The notes under the pieces are model-generated. The model saw nothing but the letters and a program-made list of their open reading frames with translations. It made no database searches and had not been told where the DNA came from. 64,000 nucleotides of DNA from Kineosporia succinea. Lineage in GTDB: Bacteria > Actinomycetota > Actinomycetes > Actinomycetales > Kineosporiaceae. The position numbers were made by a program, and so were the translations under genes. Position 1 is the first letter of the stretch. Every line of letters begins with the position of its first letter. The stretch covers positions 6,197,241 through 6,261,240 of the forward strand of contig NZ_JAUSQZ010000001.1 of the NCBI RefSeq assembly GCF_030811555.1, given 5' to 3'. Shown here piece by piece: positions 7,765-17,461 of this stretch.

Positions 7765-9258
7765 ATGCACGCACCAGCGAACGAGGTGCCGGTGGACGTC
7801 CTCGTCGTCGGCGGTGGGCCGGTGGGCATGACCGTCGCCGGAGACCTCGCCGCTTACGGGCGATCCGTCACCGTCCTCGAGAAATGGCCCCGCATCAACC
7901 CTTCCAGCCGTGCCTTCGCCACCATGGCCCGCACCCTCGAGATCCTCGACAGCCGCGGCCGGGCCGACGACCTACTGGCCACGGGCAGCACCGCCACCCG
8001 GGTCAGCCTCTTCCGCCGCGCCCGCCTCGACCTCGGCCACCTGCGCTCGCACTACCCGTACGTCCTGGTCACCCCGCAGACCAACGTGGACCAGGCCCTG
8101 GGCCGCTACGCGCTCGAGGCCGGCGCCGACATCCGGCGGGGCGTCGAGGCCGTCGGCCTGACCCAGGACGCGAACGGCGTGAGGGTGACCGCCCGCCCCA
8201 AGGGTGACCCGGACCCGGCCCGGCAGCAGACGTTCCGTGCCCGCTACGTGGTGGCCTGCGACGGGGCCCACAGCACGGTCAGAAGCCTTCTGGACCTGCC
8301 CTTCCCCGGCCGCGCGGTGCTGTCGTCGGTGGTCCTGGCCGACGTCAGGCTCACCGACAGCCCCGTCCGCGAAGGCCTCCTGCTCAGCAACACCCCCCAC
8401 GTCTTCGGCTTCCTGGCGGCCTACGGGCGAGAGGACGCGGGGGGCCAGTGGTTCCGCTCGATGACCTGGGACCGTGGGCACCAGGTCGAGGACTCGGTAC
8501 CGGTCGGCGACGACGAGATCGTGGCCGTGCTGAACCAGGCGATGGGCCGCGACGTCGGCGTCGCCGAGATCGGCTGGCACTCGCGCTTTCACAGCGAGGA
8601 ACGCCAGGTGCCGCGTTACCGGGTGGGCCGGGTCCTGCTGGCCGGCGACGCCGCCCACATCCACTCGCCGGTCGGCGGCCAGGGGATGAACACCGGCATC
8701 CAGGACGCCGCGAACCTCAGCTGGAAACTGGACGCCGTCCTGGGCGGCGCCGACGACGCCGTGCTCGACACCTATCACGCCGAACGCCATCCGATCGGCC
8801 GGCGGGCCCTGCGCCGCTCCGGCCTCCTGATGCGCGCCGTCACCCTGCGCTCCGCACCCGCCCGCGTCCTGCGTGACCGGATCGCCCCGCTGCTGCTCAG
8901 CTTTCCGCGCACCCGCGACCGGATCGCCGGGAGCCTGGCCGGGACGGAACTGCGCTACCGCCGCCCCCGGGGCGCGCACCCGCTGGTCGGGACCCGGGCC
9001 ACCGAAGTGCCGCTGGCCGAAGGCCGGCTGACCGAGGTGCAGCGCCGCCCGGGGTGGGTGCTGGTCACCGGGCAGAACGACCCGCAGGCCCGGACCGGGC
9101 CGGACGGCATCCGGCGGGTCCACCGCACCGACGCCGGGCCCTGCCTGCTGGTACGCCCCGACGGGTACATCGCCTGGGCCGGCCCGGAGGGCGACGGCAC
9201 CTGGGTCAGCACCTGGGAACGGTGGGCGGGCCCGGCGCGGATCGAGCGCATCAGGTAG
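7765..9258 (+). CDS. FAD-dependent aromatic-ring hydroxylase (PheA/TfdB type)
   Basis: 497 residues of the class A flavin monooxygenase family. Visible are the FAD motif GGGPVG (16-21), the DG motif ACDGAHSTVRS (165-173) and the GD motif LLAGDAAHIHSPVGGQGMNTG (292-311, Asp295). The C-terminal thioredoxin-like part is present. It would hydroxylate a phenolic or polyketide-like ring using NAD(P)H and O2. The ATG at 7765 has GGGGG 7 bases upstream. It is controlled by the divergent TetR through two operators, suggesting inducible detoxification or resistance. The substrate cannot be told. Confidence 0.9.
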   Translation: MHAPANEVPVDVLVVGGGPVGMTVAGDLAAYGRSVTVLEKWPRINPSSRAFATMARTLEILDSRGRADDLLATGSTATRVSLFRRARLDLGHLRSHYPYVLVTPQTNVDQALGRYALEAGADIRRGVEAVGLTQDANGVRVTARPKGDPDPARQQTFRARYVVACDGAHSTVRSLLDLPFPGRAVLSSVVLADVRLTDSPVREGLLLSNTPHVFGFLAAYGREDAGGQWFRSMTWDRGHQVEDSVPVGDDEIVAVLNQAMGRDVGVAEIGWHSRFHSEERQVPRYRVGRVLLAGDAAHIHSPVGGQGMNTGIQDAANLSWKLDAVLGGADDAVLDTYHAERHPIGRRALRRSGLLMRAVTLRSAPARVLRDRIAPLLLSFPRTRDRIAGSLAGTELRYRRPRGAHPLVGTRATEVPLAEGRLTEVQRRPGWVLVTGQNDPQARTGPDGIRRVHRTDAGPCLLVRPDGYIAWAGPEGDGTWVSTWERWAGPARIERIR

Positions 9259-9294
9259 AGGATCGGGCTCCCGCCAAAGGGGTAGGATCGGCGC

Positions 9295-10107
9295 ATGAGC
9301 GACCTCGGGGACTTCCTGCGCCACAGTCGTTCTCGCATCGAACCGGCCGAGGCCGGGCTCGCCGGGGGCACCCTGGGGCGCCGGGTGCCCGGCCTGCGCC
9401 GCGAGGAGGTCGCGGTGCTGGCCGGGGTCAGCGCCGACTACTACGCCCGCCTCGAGCAGGGGCGCGAGCGCAATCCCTCCGCCCCGGTCGTCGACGCCAT
9501 CGGCCGGGCTCTGCACCTGAGTCCGGAGGCCCGCGAGCACCTGTTCCGCCTCGCGGCGCTGAACCCCCGTCCGGCGGTGGTGCCCCCGCCCGAGCTCGTC
9601 GCTCCCGCGTTGCTCGACGTGCTGGAGGCCTTCCCGTCGGCGGCGGCCTACGTCCTGGGCCCGGCGCTGGACGTGCTGGCCGAGAACGCGATCGCCGGGG
9701 CGCTGCTGTCCCCGTTCGGTCGTGAGCGCAGCATGCCCCGCATCCTGTTCACCCATCCGCAGACCGCTACCGTGTTCACGGGCTGGGAGATGCTTCGCCG
9801 GGCCACGGTTCACGCGCTGCGGCTGAACGCGGGGCGCTTCCCCCACCACCCGGCCATCGGGTCGCTGGTGCAGGAGCTGACGGCGAGTTCCCCGGAGTTC
9901 ACGGCGCTGTGGAACGATCACGAGGTGGCCGCCCTCACCCGGGCGTTCAAGGTGTTCGTGCACCCTGACGCCGGGCGCATCGAGCTGACGTACCAGACGT
10001 TCGAGGTCGACGACGCGCCGGGCCAGCAGCTGCTGGTCGGCACCCCGGCCCCGGGATCGCCCAGTCAGGAGGCACTGGCGTCCCTCGCGCCGGCGGGCCG
10101 GACGTGA
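9295..10107 (+). CDS. XRE-family regulator with MmyB-like ligand-binding domain
   Basis: 270 residues. The N-terminal helix-turn-helix (about 8-75) has the typical MmyB signature RVPGLRREEVAVLAGVSADY and YARLEQGRERNPS. Residues about 100-255 form the PAS-like MmyB domain (LFTHPQTATVFTGWE, FKVFVHPDAGRIELTYQTF), which in structures binds a fatty-acid-like ligand. These regulators often control a neighbouring SDR. Here an SDR gene converges on it with one base between the stop codons. Confidence 0.93.
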   Translation: MSDLGDFLRHSRSRIEPAEAGLAGGTLGRRVPGLRREEVAVLAGVSADYYARLEQGRERNPSAPVVDAIGRALHLSPEAREHLFRLAALNPRPAVVPPPELVAPALLDVLEAFPSAAAYVLGPALDVLAENAIAGALLSPFGRERSMPRILFTHPQTATVFTGWEMLRRATVHALRLNAGRFPHHPAIGSLVQELTASSPEFTALWNDHEVAALTRAFKVFVHPDAGRIELTYQTFEVDDAPGQQLLVGTPAPGSPSQEALASLAPAGRT

Positions 10108-10108
10108 C

Positions 10109-10840
10109 TCAGCCCTGGGCGGTGGGCCGGATCACCAGTTCGTTCACGTCCACGTCGGCCGGCTGCCCGATCGCGAAGGCGATGGCCGCCGCGATTGCCC
10201 CGGGGGAGATGGCCAGCTGGTCGGTGGCGGCCCGGGCCGCCTGCTGCGCCTGAGGGCTGCCTCCGGTGTGGGTGAGCTCGGTGCGGGTGAAGCCGGGGCA
10301 GACCACGGTGACCCGCACGTCCTGGCTCTCCTGCCGCAGCCCTTCGGAGATGGCGCGCACGGCGAACTTCGTGGCGCTGTAGACGGCCGCCGTCGGGTCG
10401 ACCCGCAGCCCGGACACGGATGCGACGTTCACGACATGCCCACCGCCCTGCGCCCGCATCACCGGCAGCACGGCGGCGATGCCGTGCAGGACACCGCGGA
10501 CGTTGACGTCGATCATCTGGTTCCACTCGTGCAGGCGCCTTTCGTGCAGGGGCGACAACGGCATGACGCCGGCGTTGTTGACCAGGACGTCGATCCGCCC
10601 GAACTGCTCGAGGGCGAGGTCGGCGAAGGCCTGTACCGAGTCCGGATCGGTCACGTCGAGGGACGCGTGGCGCACGTCGGCGCCGTCGGCCCGGAGTGAA
10701 CCGGCCAGCTCCGTGAGGCGTTCGGTGCGACGGGCCCCGGCCAGCACCCGGTGACCCTCCCGGGCCAGCCGGGCGGCGGTGGCCGCGCCGATCCCGCTGC
10801 TGGCGCCGGTGACGAGGACGACCTTGGACTGTGTGCTCAT
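10109..10840 (-). CDS. Short-chain dehydrogenase/reductase
   Basis: 243 residues, classical SDR. It has the cofactor motif TGASSGIG (11-18), NNAG (88-91), and catalytic Asn114, Ser141, Tyr154 and Lys158 (YSATK). The Arg pair after strand 2 (GARRTER) suggests NADP(H). MmyB regulators frequently sit next to such SDRs, so this is its likely target. The ATG at 10840 follows GGAAGGA by 6 bases; the longer open frame upstream translates a hairpin and is not coding. Substrate unknown. Confidence 0.92.
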   Translation of the reverse strand: MSTQSKVVLVTGASSGIGAATAARLAREGHRVLAGARRTERLTELAGSLRADGADVRHASLDVTDPDSVQAFADLALEQFGRIDVLVNNAGVMPLSPLHERRLHEWNQMIDVNVRGVLHGIAAVLPVMRAQGGGHVVNVASVSGLRVDPTAAVYSATKFAVRAISEGLRQESQDVRVTVVCPGFTRTELTHTGGSPQAQQAARAATDQLAISPGAIAAAIAFAIGQPADVDVNELVIRPTAQG

Positions 10841-10898
10841 GAGGGGTTCCTTCCGGAGGGGGGTTGCGAGAACTCCACCGCAACCGTCCCCGCAGGCC

Positions 10899-10945
10899 CA
10901 GGCCGCTGCTGCCTGGGTGTGCGGCACCCAGGCAGCAGCGGCCTG
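10899..10945. repeat. Perfect 21-bp inverted repeat between divergent genes
   Basis: Arms at 10899-10919 and 10925-10945 are exact reverse complements (left arm begins CAGGCCGCTGCTG and ends CTGGGTG) with a 5-base loop TGCGG. It lies between the SDR start (10840, leftward) and the NTF2-like gene start (about 10968, rightward), within 25 bases of the latter. It could be an operator, a leader hairpin or a mobile palindromic element. The function cannot be told. Confidence 0.8.
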
Positions 10946-10967
10946 TCCCGCCCGGCGGCCGGGACCC

Positions 10968-11312
10968 ATGATGGTGAGTATGACGAAGGAAGACATCGCG
11001 ACGACGTGGGTCGAGACCCTCAACGCCCACGAGACCACCTGTTTCCTGGAGCTTTTCAGTGAGGACGCGGTGCTCGACGATCCGTCGGTCGGTCACCGTT
11101 TCGAGGGGCGGGCGGGGATCGGGCAGTACTACCGCGACTACTTCATCGGATACCGCACCCGCACCCGGCTCACCGCTACGACCCCCACCCCCGGGGGAGC
11201 GCACCTGAAGGTCCACTTCACCGGCGACTTCCCCGGCGGGCAGACCGACGGGATCTTCGACCTCACCCTCGACGGCGACCTGATCACCCACGTCCACGCC
11301 GACCTGGCCTGA
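10968..11312 (+). CDS. NTF2-fold / SnoaL-like small protein
   Basis: About 114 residues, or 110 if the ATG at 10980 is used; neither start has a clear ribosome site. The pattern WVETLNAHETTCFLELFSED, DPSVGHRFEGRAGIGQYY and FDLTLDGDLITHVHADL is typical of the NTF2/SnoaL cone fold, whose members include isomerases, cyclases and many uncharacterised proteins. Catalytic residues cannot be assigned. Upstream is the 21-bp inverted repeat, and the stop codon lies inside a three-copy 20-bp tandem repeat. Confidence 0.75.
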   Translation: MMVSMTKEDIATTWVETLNAHETTCFLELFSEDAVLDDPSVGHRFEGRAGIGQYYRDYFIGYRTRTRLTATTPTPGGAHLKVHFTGDFPGGQTDGIFDLTLDGDLITHVHADLA

Positions 11313-11362
11313 TCCCGCCCGGCCTGGCCTGATCCCGCCCGGCCTGGCCTGATCCCGCCCGG
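11303..11362. repeat. 20-bp tandem repeat, three copies, across a stop codon
   Basis: The 20-base unit CCTGGCCTGATCCCGCCCGG is repeated three times without change. The first copy contains the last codons and TGA stop of the NTF2-like gene, so the repeat seems to have grown out of the gene's 3' end by slippage. No hairpin forms within a unit. It may vary in copy number between strains. Confidence 0.85.
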
Positions 11363-11519
11363 CCCGCGGAAGGACCGGGACCGGACCTCCGTCCCACGGG
11401 CTATGCGTCCCCCGTGAGACGGACCCGGGCGGACCCCCTGCGGGGGGACGACGCCAGTCCGGCTGGTCCCTAGCGTGGAGCCGTGGCGAAGACGCTTCGC
11501 CGAGAAGGGGATCTCACTG

Positions 11520-12776
11520 ATGAAGCGCTCCAGCATCCTGGCTCTGGCCGCCGTGATCGGCGGCCTCACCCTCACCGGCCCATCTGCGCAGGCCCGGCCG
11601 GCCCCACCCAGCGATCTGCAGCAGGCAGCCCAGGCCGTGGTCGACTCCGGCCCGGCCGGATTCCTGGCCCGGGTCGACAGCCGGAAGGGCACCAGCACCG
11701 CCACCGCCGGGCTGGCCGACCGCTCCACCCAGCGCCGTCTCAAGAACAACGACCAGTACGAGGCCGGCAGCCAGACCAAGACCTTCGTGGCGGTGCTGGT
11801 GCTGCAGCTGGTGGCCGAGAAGAAGGTGGCCCTGGACGCCCCGATCGAACGCTATCTGCCCGGCGTCGTGCCGAACGGCGCGAACATCACGGTGCGCATG
11901 CTGCTGCAGCACACCAGCGGGCTGTTCAACTACACCAACGACAGCGACTTCGCCGTCCGGGCCCTCAACGACCCGAACACGCCGATCCCGGTGAAAGACA
12001 TCCTCGCGACTGCCTTCTCGCACCCCGCCGACTTCGCCCCCGGAACCAGCTGGTCCTACTCCAACACCGGCTACGTGATCCTCGGCCAGATGCTGCACGA
12101 GGTGACCGGCCGCCCGGTCGGCGATCTCCTGCACCGCCGCATCGTCAAGCCCCTGCACCTCAAGGACACCTACCTCGCCGACCCGTTCCCCGGCGACACC
12201 GGCCGCGGCTACGCCCACGCCTACATCGGAGACCTCAGCACCGACCCCGCGACCTACGTCGACACCGCCGGCTGGTCACTCAGCTGGGCCGGCTCCGCCG
12301 GAGCCGTCGTCTCCACGGCGCGTGACCTGAGCACGTTCTACTCGGCCCTGCTCTCCGGCCAGGTGCTCCCGAAGGCCCAGCTGAAGCAGATGCGCACCAC
12401 GATCGATGTCACCGAGGAGATGAGCTACGGCCTGGGCCTGTACTCACTGCAGACGCCGTGCGGGACGATGTGGGGACACGACGGCGCCACCTTCGGCAGC
12501 GCCAGCACCACCTTCACCACACCCGACGGAAAGCACTCCAACGCGACCGACGTCACCACCCGGCTCTACGCGCTCGACCCCACCGATCCCCGCCAGCAGG
12601 CATTCACCCAGGCCTACGGCCAGGCCCAGATCACCGCTATCTGCGGGATGTTCGGCCAGCCGGTCCCGACCACCTCCACGGCCCGGAGCGCGACACCGGC
12701 CGGCCCCGAGTTCCTCGACCAGAACGCGCAGACGACTGCCGTCACCCAGGCGCTCGCGAACGCCGCGGCCGGGTGA
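11520..12776 (+). CDS. Secreted serine hydrolase (class C beta-lactamase / DD-peptidase fold)
   Basis: 418 residues with a Sec signal peptide (about 1-26, ending AQA). The penicillin-binding fold motifs are present: SxxK as SQTK (Ser84, Lys87), YxN as YSN (180-182) and a third motif HDG (320-322). Members are D-alanyl-D-alanine carboxypeptidases, esterases or class C beta-lactamases, and sequence alone does not decide. The ATG at 11520 has AAGGGGA upstream. It is monocistronic and convergent with the chemoreceptor gene. Confidence 0.9.
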   Translation: MKRSSILALAAVIGGLTLTGPSAQARPAPPSDLQQAAQAVVDSGPAGFLARVDSRKGTSTATAGLADRSTQRRLKNNDQYEAGSQTKTFVAVLVLQLVAEKKVALDAPIERYLPGVVPNGANITVRMLLQHTSGLFNYTNDSDFAVRALNDPNTPIPVKDILATAFSHPADFAPGTSWSYSNTGYVILGQMLHEVTGRPVGDLLHRRIVKPLHLKDTYLADPFPGDTGRGYAHAYIGDLSTDPATYVDTAGWSLSWAGSAGAVVSTARDLSTFYSALLSGQVLPKAQLKQMRTTIDVTEEMSYGLGLYSLQTPCGTMWGHDGATFGSASTTFTTPDGKHSNATDVTTRLYALDPTDPRQQAFTQAYGQAQITAICGMFGQPVPTTSTARSATPAGPEFLDQNAQTTAVTQALANAAAG

Positions 12777-12833
12777 CGGTGCTCGCCGGTTGGGGCCGCC
12801 CGGCCTTGTGGTGAAGAGCCGTGCGGTGACCGG

Positions 12834-14444
12834 CTAGAGCTCGAACCGGGACACCGCGGTGCTGAGTTCGGCGCTCATCCGGGCCAGTTCGAGCGTGGCC
12901 TGGTCGGCCTCGGTCACGCCGGTGGTCGTGATCGAGGCATTGCCGGCGACCCCGGTGATGTTCTGGCTGACCTGGGTGCAGGCATGTGCCGCGGCACTGA
13001 CGCTGGCCCCGATCTCGTTCGTGGTGGCCGACTGCTCCTCCACGGCCGCGGCGATGATGTTCTGGTAGTCGCTGATCGTCGAGATCACCTGGGTGATACC
13101 GGTGATCGCGTCGACCGCCCCGGCCGCGTCGACGCGCAGGGTGTCGATGCGCCCGGTGATCCGGGCGGTGGCGCCGGCCGTCTGCTGGGCCAGCTGCTTG
13201 ACCTCGTCGGCGACCACGGCGAACCCCTTGCCGGCGGTCCCGGCGCGGGCCGCCTCGATGGTGGCGTTCAGGGCCAGCAGGTTGGTCTGGGCGGCGATCG
13301 CGGTGATCGTGTTGATGACGTCGCTGATCTCGGTGGAGGAACGGCCGAGCCGGTCGACGGTGGTGCCGGCGGCCTGGGCGGTGGCGACCGCCTCGCCCGC
13401 GACGGCCGAGGCGCGTCCGGCGTTGTCGGCGATCTCCCGGATCGCCGCGGTCATCTCCCCGGAGGCGGCCGACACGGCCTGGATGCTCGCGGTGATCTCC
13501 GCGGCCGATCCGGCGGCCACCGTGGCCTGGGAGGCGGTGTCGGTCGCGGAGGAGCGAATGGACGTGGTGGTCGCGTTGAGCTGCTCGGCGGCGGCCGCCA
13601 GCGACTCGGCACTGCGCCCGATCAGCGTCATCGACTCCCGCGTCACGTCAACGACCTGGCCCACGGCGCGGGCCATCTCGGTGATCTCGTCGTGCCCGGC
13701 CACCGTCGGCCGGCCCCGCAGGTCGCCGCGGGCCAGCCGGTCGAGGTCGGACACCAGCCGGCGCACCGGATCCGTCACCGACCGGGTGATCAGCCCGGCC
13801 AGGACGCCGGCCAGGAGCAGGGCGACCAGGGCCGCCGCCACGATCAGCACCTTGGCGCGGGTGGCGGCGGCCGAGGAGTCGGAGACGGTTGCCGCCGCCG
13901 TGGCGTGCACGTCCTTCGTGAAGTCGGACAGAGGCGCGGTCACGGCCTGGTACAGGGTGATCGCCCGGCCCAGGACCAGGTCGTCCGCCCGGGAACGCGC
14001 GGCCTGCGTGCCGTTCCGGTACTCGGCGATGATGGTGGTGTCGAGCTGCATGAACGCGTCGAACGCCGTGGAGGTCCGCCCGAGAAGGGCGCGCTGCCGG
14101 GCGGTCAGGGCATAGCCACCCAGCCTGGCCAGATCCTCCCGGAAGGCCGTGGCGGAAGCCAGGAACTGACGGCGTGAGTCCCCGGAGTCGGCGGTGGCGC
14201 CCGCGACCCCGCGGCCGATGTCGAACGCGTAGGCGGTCTGCCAGCCGTTGAAGTCGGCCGTGCGGTACGTCGCGGTGCCGGCGTCCGCCTGCAGCGACCC
14301 GGCCGTGGCGATCCGGCGCGAGGCGTCGCCCTGCCGGTCGATCGCGACGAGCCCCGCGACGGCCACCACGCACAGCAGGAGCGCCACGGCGGCGAAGGCG
14401 GAGACCAGACGCACGCCCAGCCGCATCGATCGGGCCAGACTCAT
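12834..14444 (-). CDS. Methyl-accepting chemotaxis protein
   Basis: 536 residues. TM1 (about 12-33), a periplasmic four-helix-bundle-like sensor (34-195), TM2 (about 197-220), a HAMP domain (220-273, with [18 protein letters not shown]) and a cytoplasmic signalling coiled coil. The highly conserved tip [15 protein letters not shown] followed by [16 protein letters not shown] (about 380-418) contacts CheA/CheW. The ligand is unknown. Its presence implies chemotaxis and a motile stage. No che genes are nearby, so it is an orphan receptor. Confidence 0.95.
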   Translation of the reverse strand: MSLARSMRLGVRLVSAFAAVALLLCVVAVAGLVAIDRQGDASRRIATAGSLQADAGTATYRTADFNGWQTAYAFDIGRGVAGATADSGDSRRQFLASATAFREDLARLGGYALTARQRALLGRTSTAFDAFMQLDTTIIAEYRNGTQAARSRADDLVLGRAITLYQAVTAPLSDFTKDVHATAAATVSDSSAAATRAKVLIVAAALVALLLAGVLAGLITRSVTDPVRRLVSDLDRLARGDLRGRPTVAGHDEITEMARAVGQVVDVTRESMTLIGRSAESLAAAAEQLNATTTSIRSSATDTASQATVAAGSAAEITASIQAVSAASGEMTAAIREIADNAGRASAVAGEAVATAQAAGTTVDRLGRSSTEISDVINTITAIAAQTNLLALNATIEAARAGTAGKGFAVVADEVKQLAQQTAGATARITGRIDTLRVDAAGAVDAITGITQVISTISDYQNIIAAAVEEQSATTNEIGASVSAAAHACTQVSQNITGVAGNASITTTGVTEADQATLELARMSAELSTAVSRFEL

Positions 14445-14527
14445 GAACCGATCATCGGGGCGGCCCGGGACGCACCTGAGAGGTACCTAGCGGTAGGGCA
14501 CGGGCGGCGTCAGCGGGCCGCGGCCCG

Positions 14528-17239
14528 TCAGCTCCCGACCCGGCTGCTCCCGAGCCCGCCCGCAGCAGCCCGCCGCTGCACGATCTCGTCGAAGATGTCC
14601 GTCAGGTCGCTCTTGCGGATCGGCTTGGTCAGGAACGAGTTCATCCCGGCCCGCAGGCACGCGTCCCGGTCCTCGGTCAGCGCGCTCGCGGTCAGGGCGA
14701 TGATCGGGACCTCGCGCCGGCCGGCCGGGGCCTGCGCGCGGATGAGCTCGGTGGCCCGCAGGCCGTCCATCTCGGGCATGTGCACGTCCATGAGGACGAC
14801 GTCGTAGGCGATGCGGGCGACCGCCTCCACGGCCTCCTGCCCGTTGCCGACGACGTCGACCTGGTGACCCAGCCGCGTGATCATGACGTGGGCGACCTTC
14901 TGGTTGATCTGGTTGTCGTCCGCCACCAGGACCCTCAGGGTGCCCGGCCCCGGGACGGGCACCGGGACCGGATCGGGCCGCCGACCGGCGACCCGATCAG
15001 CTCGCGGACCGGGGTCCGGATCGGGCCGCAGATCCAGTGGTGGGTCGCTCTCGCGCCGGCCGCCGGTCGTCTCCACCTGTCGCAGGGTGGAGGCGACGGG
15101 GGAGAAGATCTCCTCCAGGTGCGCCCGTAACTGCCGGGCCCGCACAGGTTTGGTCACAACCGCCGAGAAGAGCCGGCCCTCGTCGGCGGGCCGGGCCGTG
15201 AAGGTGCTGAGCAGGACCATCGGCAGGTCACGGCCGCCCGGCAGTTCGCGCAGGTGGGCGGCCGTGGCGGGGCCGTCCATCCCGGGCATCTGCAGGTCGA
15301 TCAGGGCGACCTGCACGGGGCGGCCACCGGCGAGCAGGTCGACGGCCGCCTGCGGCCCGTCCGCCACGAGCGTCTCCAGGCCCCAGCGCTCCAGCTGCGA
15401 CTGCAGCGCCCGGCGGCTGGTCGCGTTGTCGTCGACCACCAGGGCCCGCCGCCCGGCCAGCGCCGCGGAGAGCACGCCGGTGTCCTGACGGCGTTGCGGC
15501 CCCGTCCCCAGGACGGCGGTGAACGTGAACGTGGAGCCGATGCCCGGGGTGCTCTCGGCGACCAGGTCGCCGCCCTGGGCCCGGGCCAGCCGGCGGCTGA
15601 TGACCAGGCCCAGGCCGGTTCCCCCGTGGACGCGGGTCGTGGAGGAGTCGACCTGGGAGAAGGGCTGGAAGAGACGATCGGTGCGGTCGGCCGGGATGCC
15701 GATCCCGGTGTCGCGCACCTGGACCCGCAGCGTCACCCGTTCCGGCTGGTCCGGCGCGACGGGCTCCTCGGCCCGGGACACGTCCACGAGCACCTCACCG
15801 CGCTCGGTGAACTTGACCGCGTTGCTGAGCAGGTTGACGATCACCTGCCGGAAGCGGGTCACGTCACCCACGAGCACCGGTGGGCACCGCGGGTCGACGT
15901 GGACCACGAGCTCGAGGCCCTTGCGGCTGGCGGCCAGGGCCATCACGGCGGCGGCGCTGTCGACGGCCTCGTCCAGCTCGAAGGGGTGCTCCTCCAGGTC
16001 CAGGCTGCCGGACTCGATCTTGGAGAAGTCCAGGATGTCGTTGATGACGGTGAGCAGAGCCTCGCCGCTGTCGCGGATGGTCTGGGCGAACTCGCGTTGC
16101 TGCGCGTCCAGGGGCGTGTCCATCATCAGGCCGGACATCCCGATCACCGCGTTCATCGGGGTGCGGATCTCGTGGCTCATGGCCGCCAGGAACGCGGACT
16201 TGGCCTCGGTGGCGGCGATCGCCTCGCGGGCCCGGCCCCGCACCTGGAACAGCAGCACGTCGCGTTCGTCGCGGCCCAGGGCCAGGGCCAGCCCGATCAC
16301 GGCGACCAGGCCGACGAACGCCTGCACGATCAGGGCCCGCGTCGCGAAGTCCGGCACCGCGGTGAAGGGGCCGTGCCCGGCGAGGGTGAACGCGACCGCC
16401 GCCGACCCGGCGACGAAGTCGTGCATGACCACGATCGTGGTGTCGAAGCGCAGGGCCGCCCAGACCGTCAGCGCGATCAGGGGGAAGGCGATCGGGAGGG
16501 TGGGCAGGACGACGAACACCACCACGTACGCGGCGACCGAGACGGCCACCAGCGCAGCCAGTTCCAGGCGCTGGATCTGGTTGAGCCGCTTGAAGGGCAG
16601 GACGACCGCCGGACGGGCGCCGGTGTCGGCCCGGGCCCGTCGGTGGGCGCTGATCAGGTAGCCCACGCGCAGTCCCAGGCCGAGAACCAGGAGCACCGAG
16701 ACGGTGTTGCGCACCATCCACACCACGGCCAGCAGCAGCGACCAGGTCCCGTCGATGAGCCCCACGGCCAGCGGGCCCAGCAGGCCCCCGGCCGCGGTCG
16801 CCACCAGGGTGGCCAGGATCAGCCCGGTCAGCTGCGGCATCCCGGTCAGCGGCTCGTCGCCACCGGCTCCCCACATGCGGGGGTTCCAGCGACGCAGCAG
16901 ATACATGAGCAGACCGACCTGCAGCAGGTTCGCCCCGGCGAAGCACAGCGCCAGCGCCGGCGCGGCCCCGGTCGCCCAGTTCAGCGCCAGCGTCAGGGAT
17001 CCCAGCAGCAGGTGGTCCAGGCGCGCGGTGCCGGCCTCTCGCTGGCAGGCGAACCACAACGCGGCGACCCCGGCGGCCGGCCACACCAGACTCAGGCTGG
17101 TGCCGTCCATCACGGTCAGGCGGCCCAGGAACACCGCGACGCCGAAGCACACCGCGAAGGCGGCGCTGCGCGTGAGCGCCGCCGGCGTGGGTGAGGTGGA
17201 TCCGAGCAGGCTGCGCCCTCGTAACGGCCGATCTGCCAC
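14528..17239 (-). CDS. Hybrid sensor histidine kinase with two receiver domains
   Basis: About 903 residues. Residues 10-335 hold about eight to nine membrane helices resembling a MASE1-type sensor. HisKA has [14 protein letters not shown] with phospho-acceptor His near 355. The HATPase region (about 455-575) shows [15 protein letters not shown] and GGTGLGL. Receiver 1 (about 600-715, Asp in [11 protein letters not shown] near 646) and receiver 2 (about 775-895, [11 protein letters not shown], Asp near 816) are joined by a Pro/Asp/Arg-rich linker. A phosphorelay output protein is not adjacent. GTG at 17239 is chosen because GGGAGAGG lies 6 bases upstream; longer forms to 17308 lack a site. 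Confidence 0.92.
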   Translation of the reverse strand: MADRPLRGRSLLGSTSPTPAALTRSAAFAVCFGVAVFLGRLTVMDGTSLSLVWPAAGVAALWFACQREAGTARLDHLLLGSLTLALNWATGAAPALALCFAGANLLQVGLLMYLLRRWNPRMWGAGGDEPLTGMPQLTGLILATLVATAAGGLLGPLAVGLIDGTWSLLLAVVWMVRNTVSVLLVLGLGLRVGYLISAHRRARADTGARPAVVLPFKRLNQIQRLELAALVAVSVAAYVVVFVVLPTLPIAFPLIALTVWAALRFDTTIVVMHDFVAGSAAVAFTLAGHGPFTAVPDFATRALIVQAFVGLVAVIGLALALGRDERDVLLFQVRGRAREAIAATEAKSAFLAAMSHEIRTPMNAVIGMSGLMMDTPLDAQQREFAQTIRDSGEALLTVINDILDFSKIESGSLDLEEHPFELDEAVDSAAAVMALAASRKGLELVVHVDPRCPPVLVGDVTRFRQVIVNLLSNAVKFTERGEVLVDVSRAEEPVAPDQPERVTLRVQVRDTGIGIPADRTDRLFQPFSQVDSSTTRVHGGTGLGLVISRRLARAQGGDLVAESTPGIGSTFTFTAVLGTGPQRRQDTGVLSAALAGRRALVVDDNATSRRALQSQLERWGLETLVADGPQAAVDLLAGGRPVQVALIDLQMPGMDGPATAAHLRELPGGRDLPMVLLSTFTARPADEGRLFSAVVTKPVRARQLRAHLEEIFSPVASTLRQVETTGGRRESDPPLDLRPDPDPGPRADRVAGRRPDPVPVPVPGPGTLRVLVADDNQINQKVAHVMITRLGHQVDVVGNGQEAVEAVARIAYDVVLMDVHMPEMDGLRATELIRAQAPAGRREVPIIALTASALTEDRDACLRAGMNSFLTKPIRKSDLTDIFDEIVQRRAAAGGLGSSRVGS

Positions 17240-17461
17240 CGTGGCCCTCTCCCGTTCTCCGACCGGTGCGCGCGGGTGGCGCCCTCGAGACATCGGACCG
17301 GCGGGCACACCGGTTGAACGGGCGTCCGGCGCGGGGGGTCGTGCTCATCCGGACGGCGTAGGAACCACATTCACAGGTTGCTCCCGGCAACCTTTGGCCG
17401 GGCCTCGACGACCAGGACGCGTCCTCCCAGCCCACCACCTCACCACCACCGGGGAAATCGA

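Noticed and set aside
15254-17194. A 646-codon rightward open frame antisense to the hybrid kinase
   Set aside because: Composition (Gln/Gly/Asp/His-rich) is that of antisense GC-rich coding DNA, and the kinase motifs on the other strand are complete.
17376-17392. GGTTGC-TCCCG-GCAACC hairpin upstream of the pectate-lyase-like gene, considered as part of a riboswitch
   Set aside because: Only a 6-bp stem; I could not find the conserved core of the c-di-GMP, c-di-AMP or other aptamers around it.
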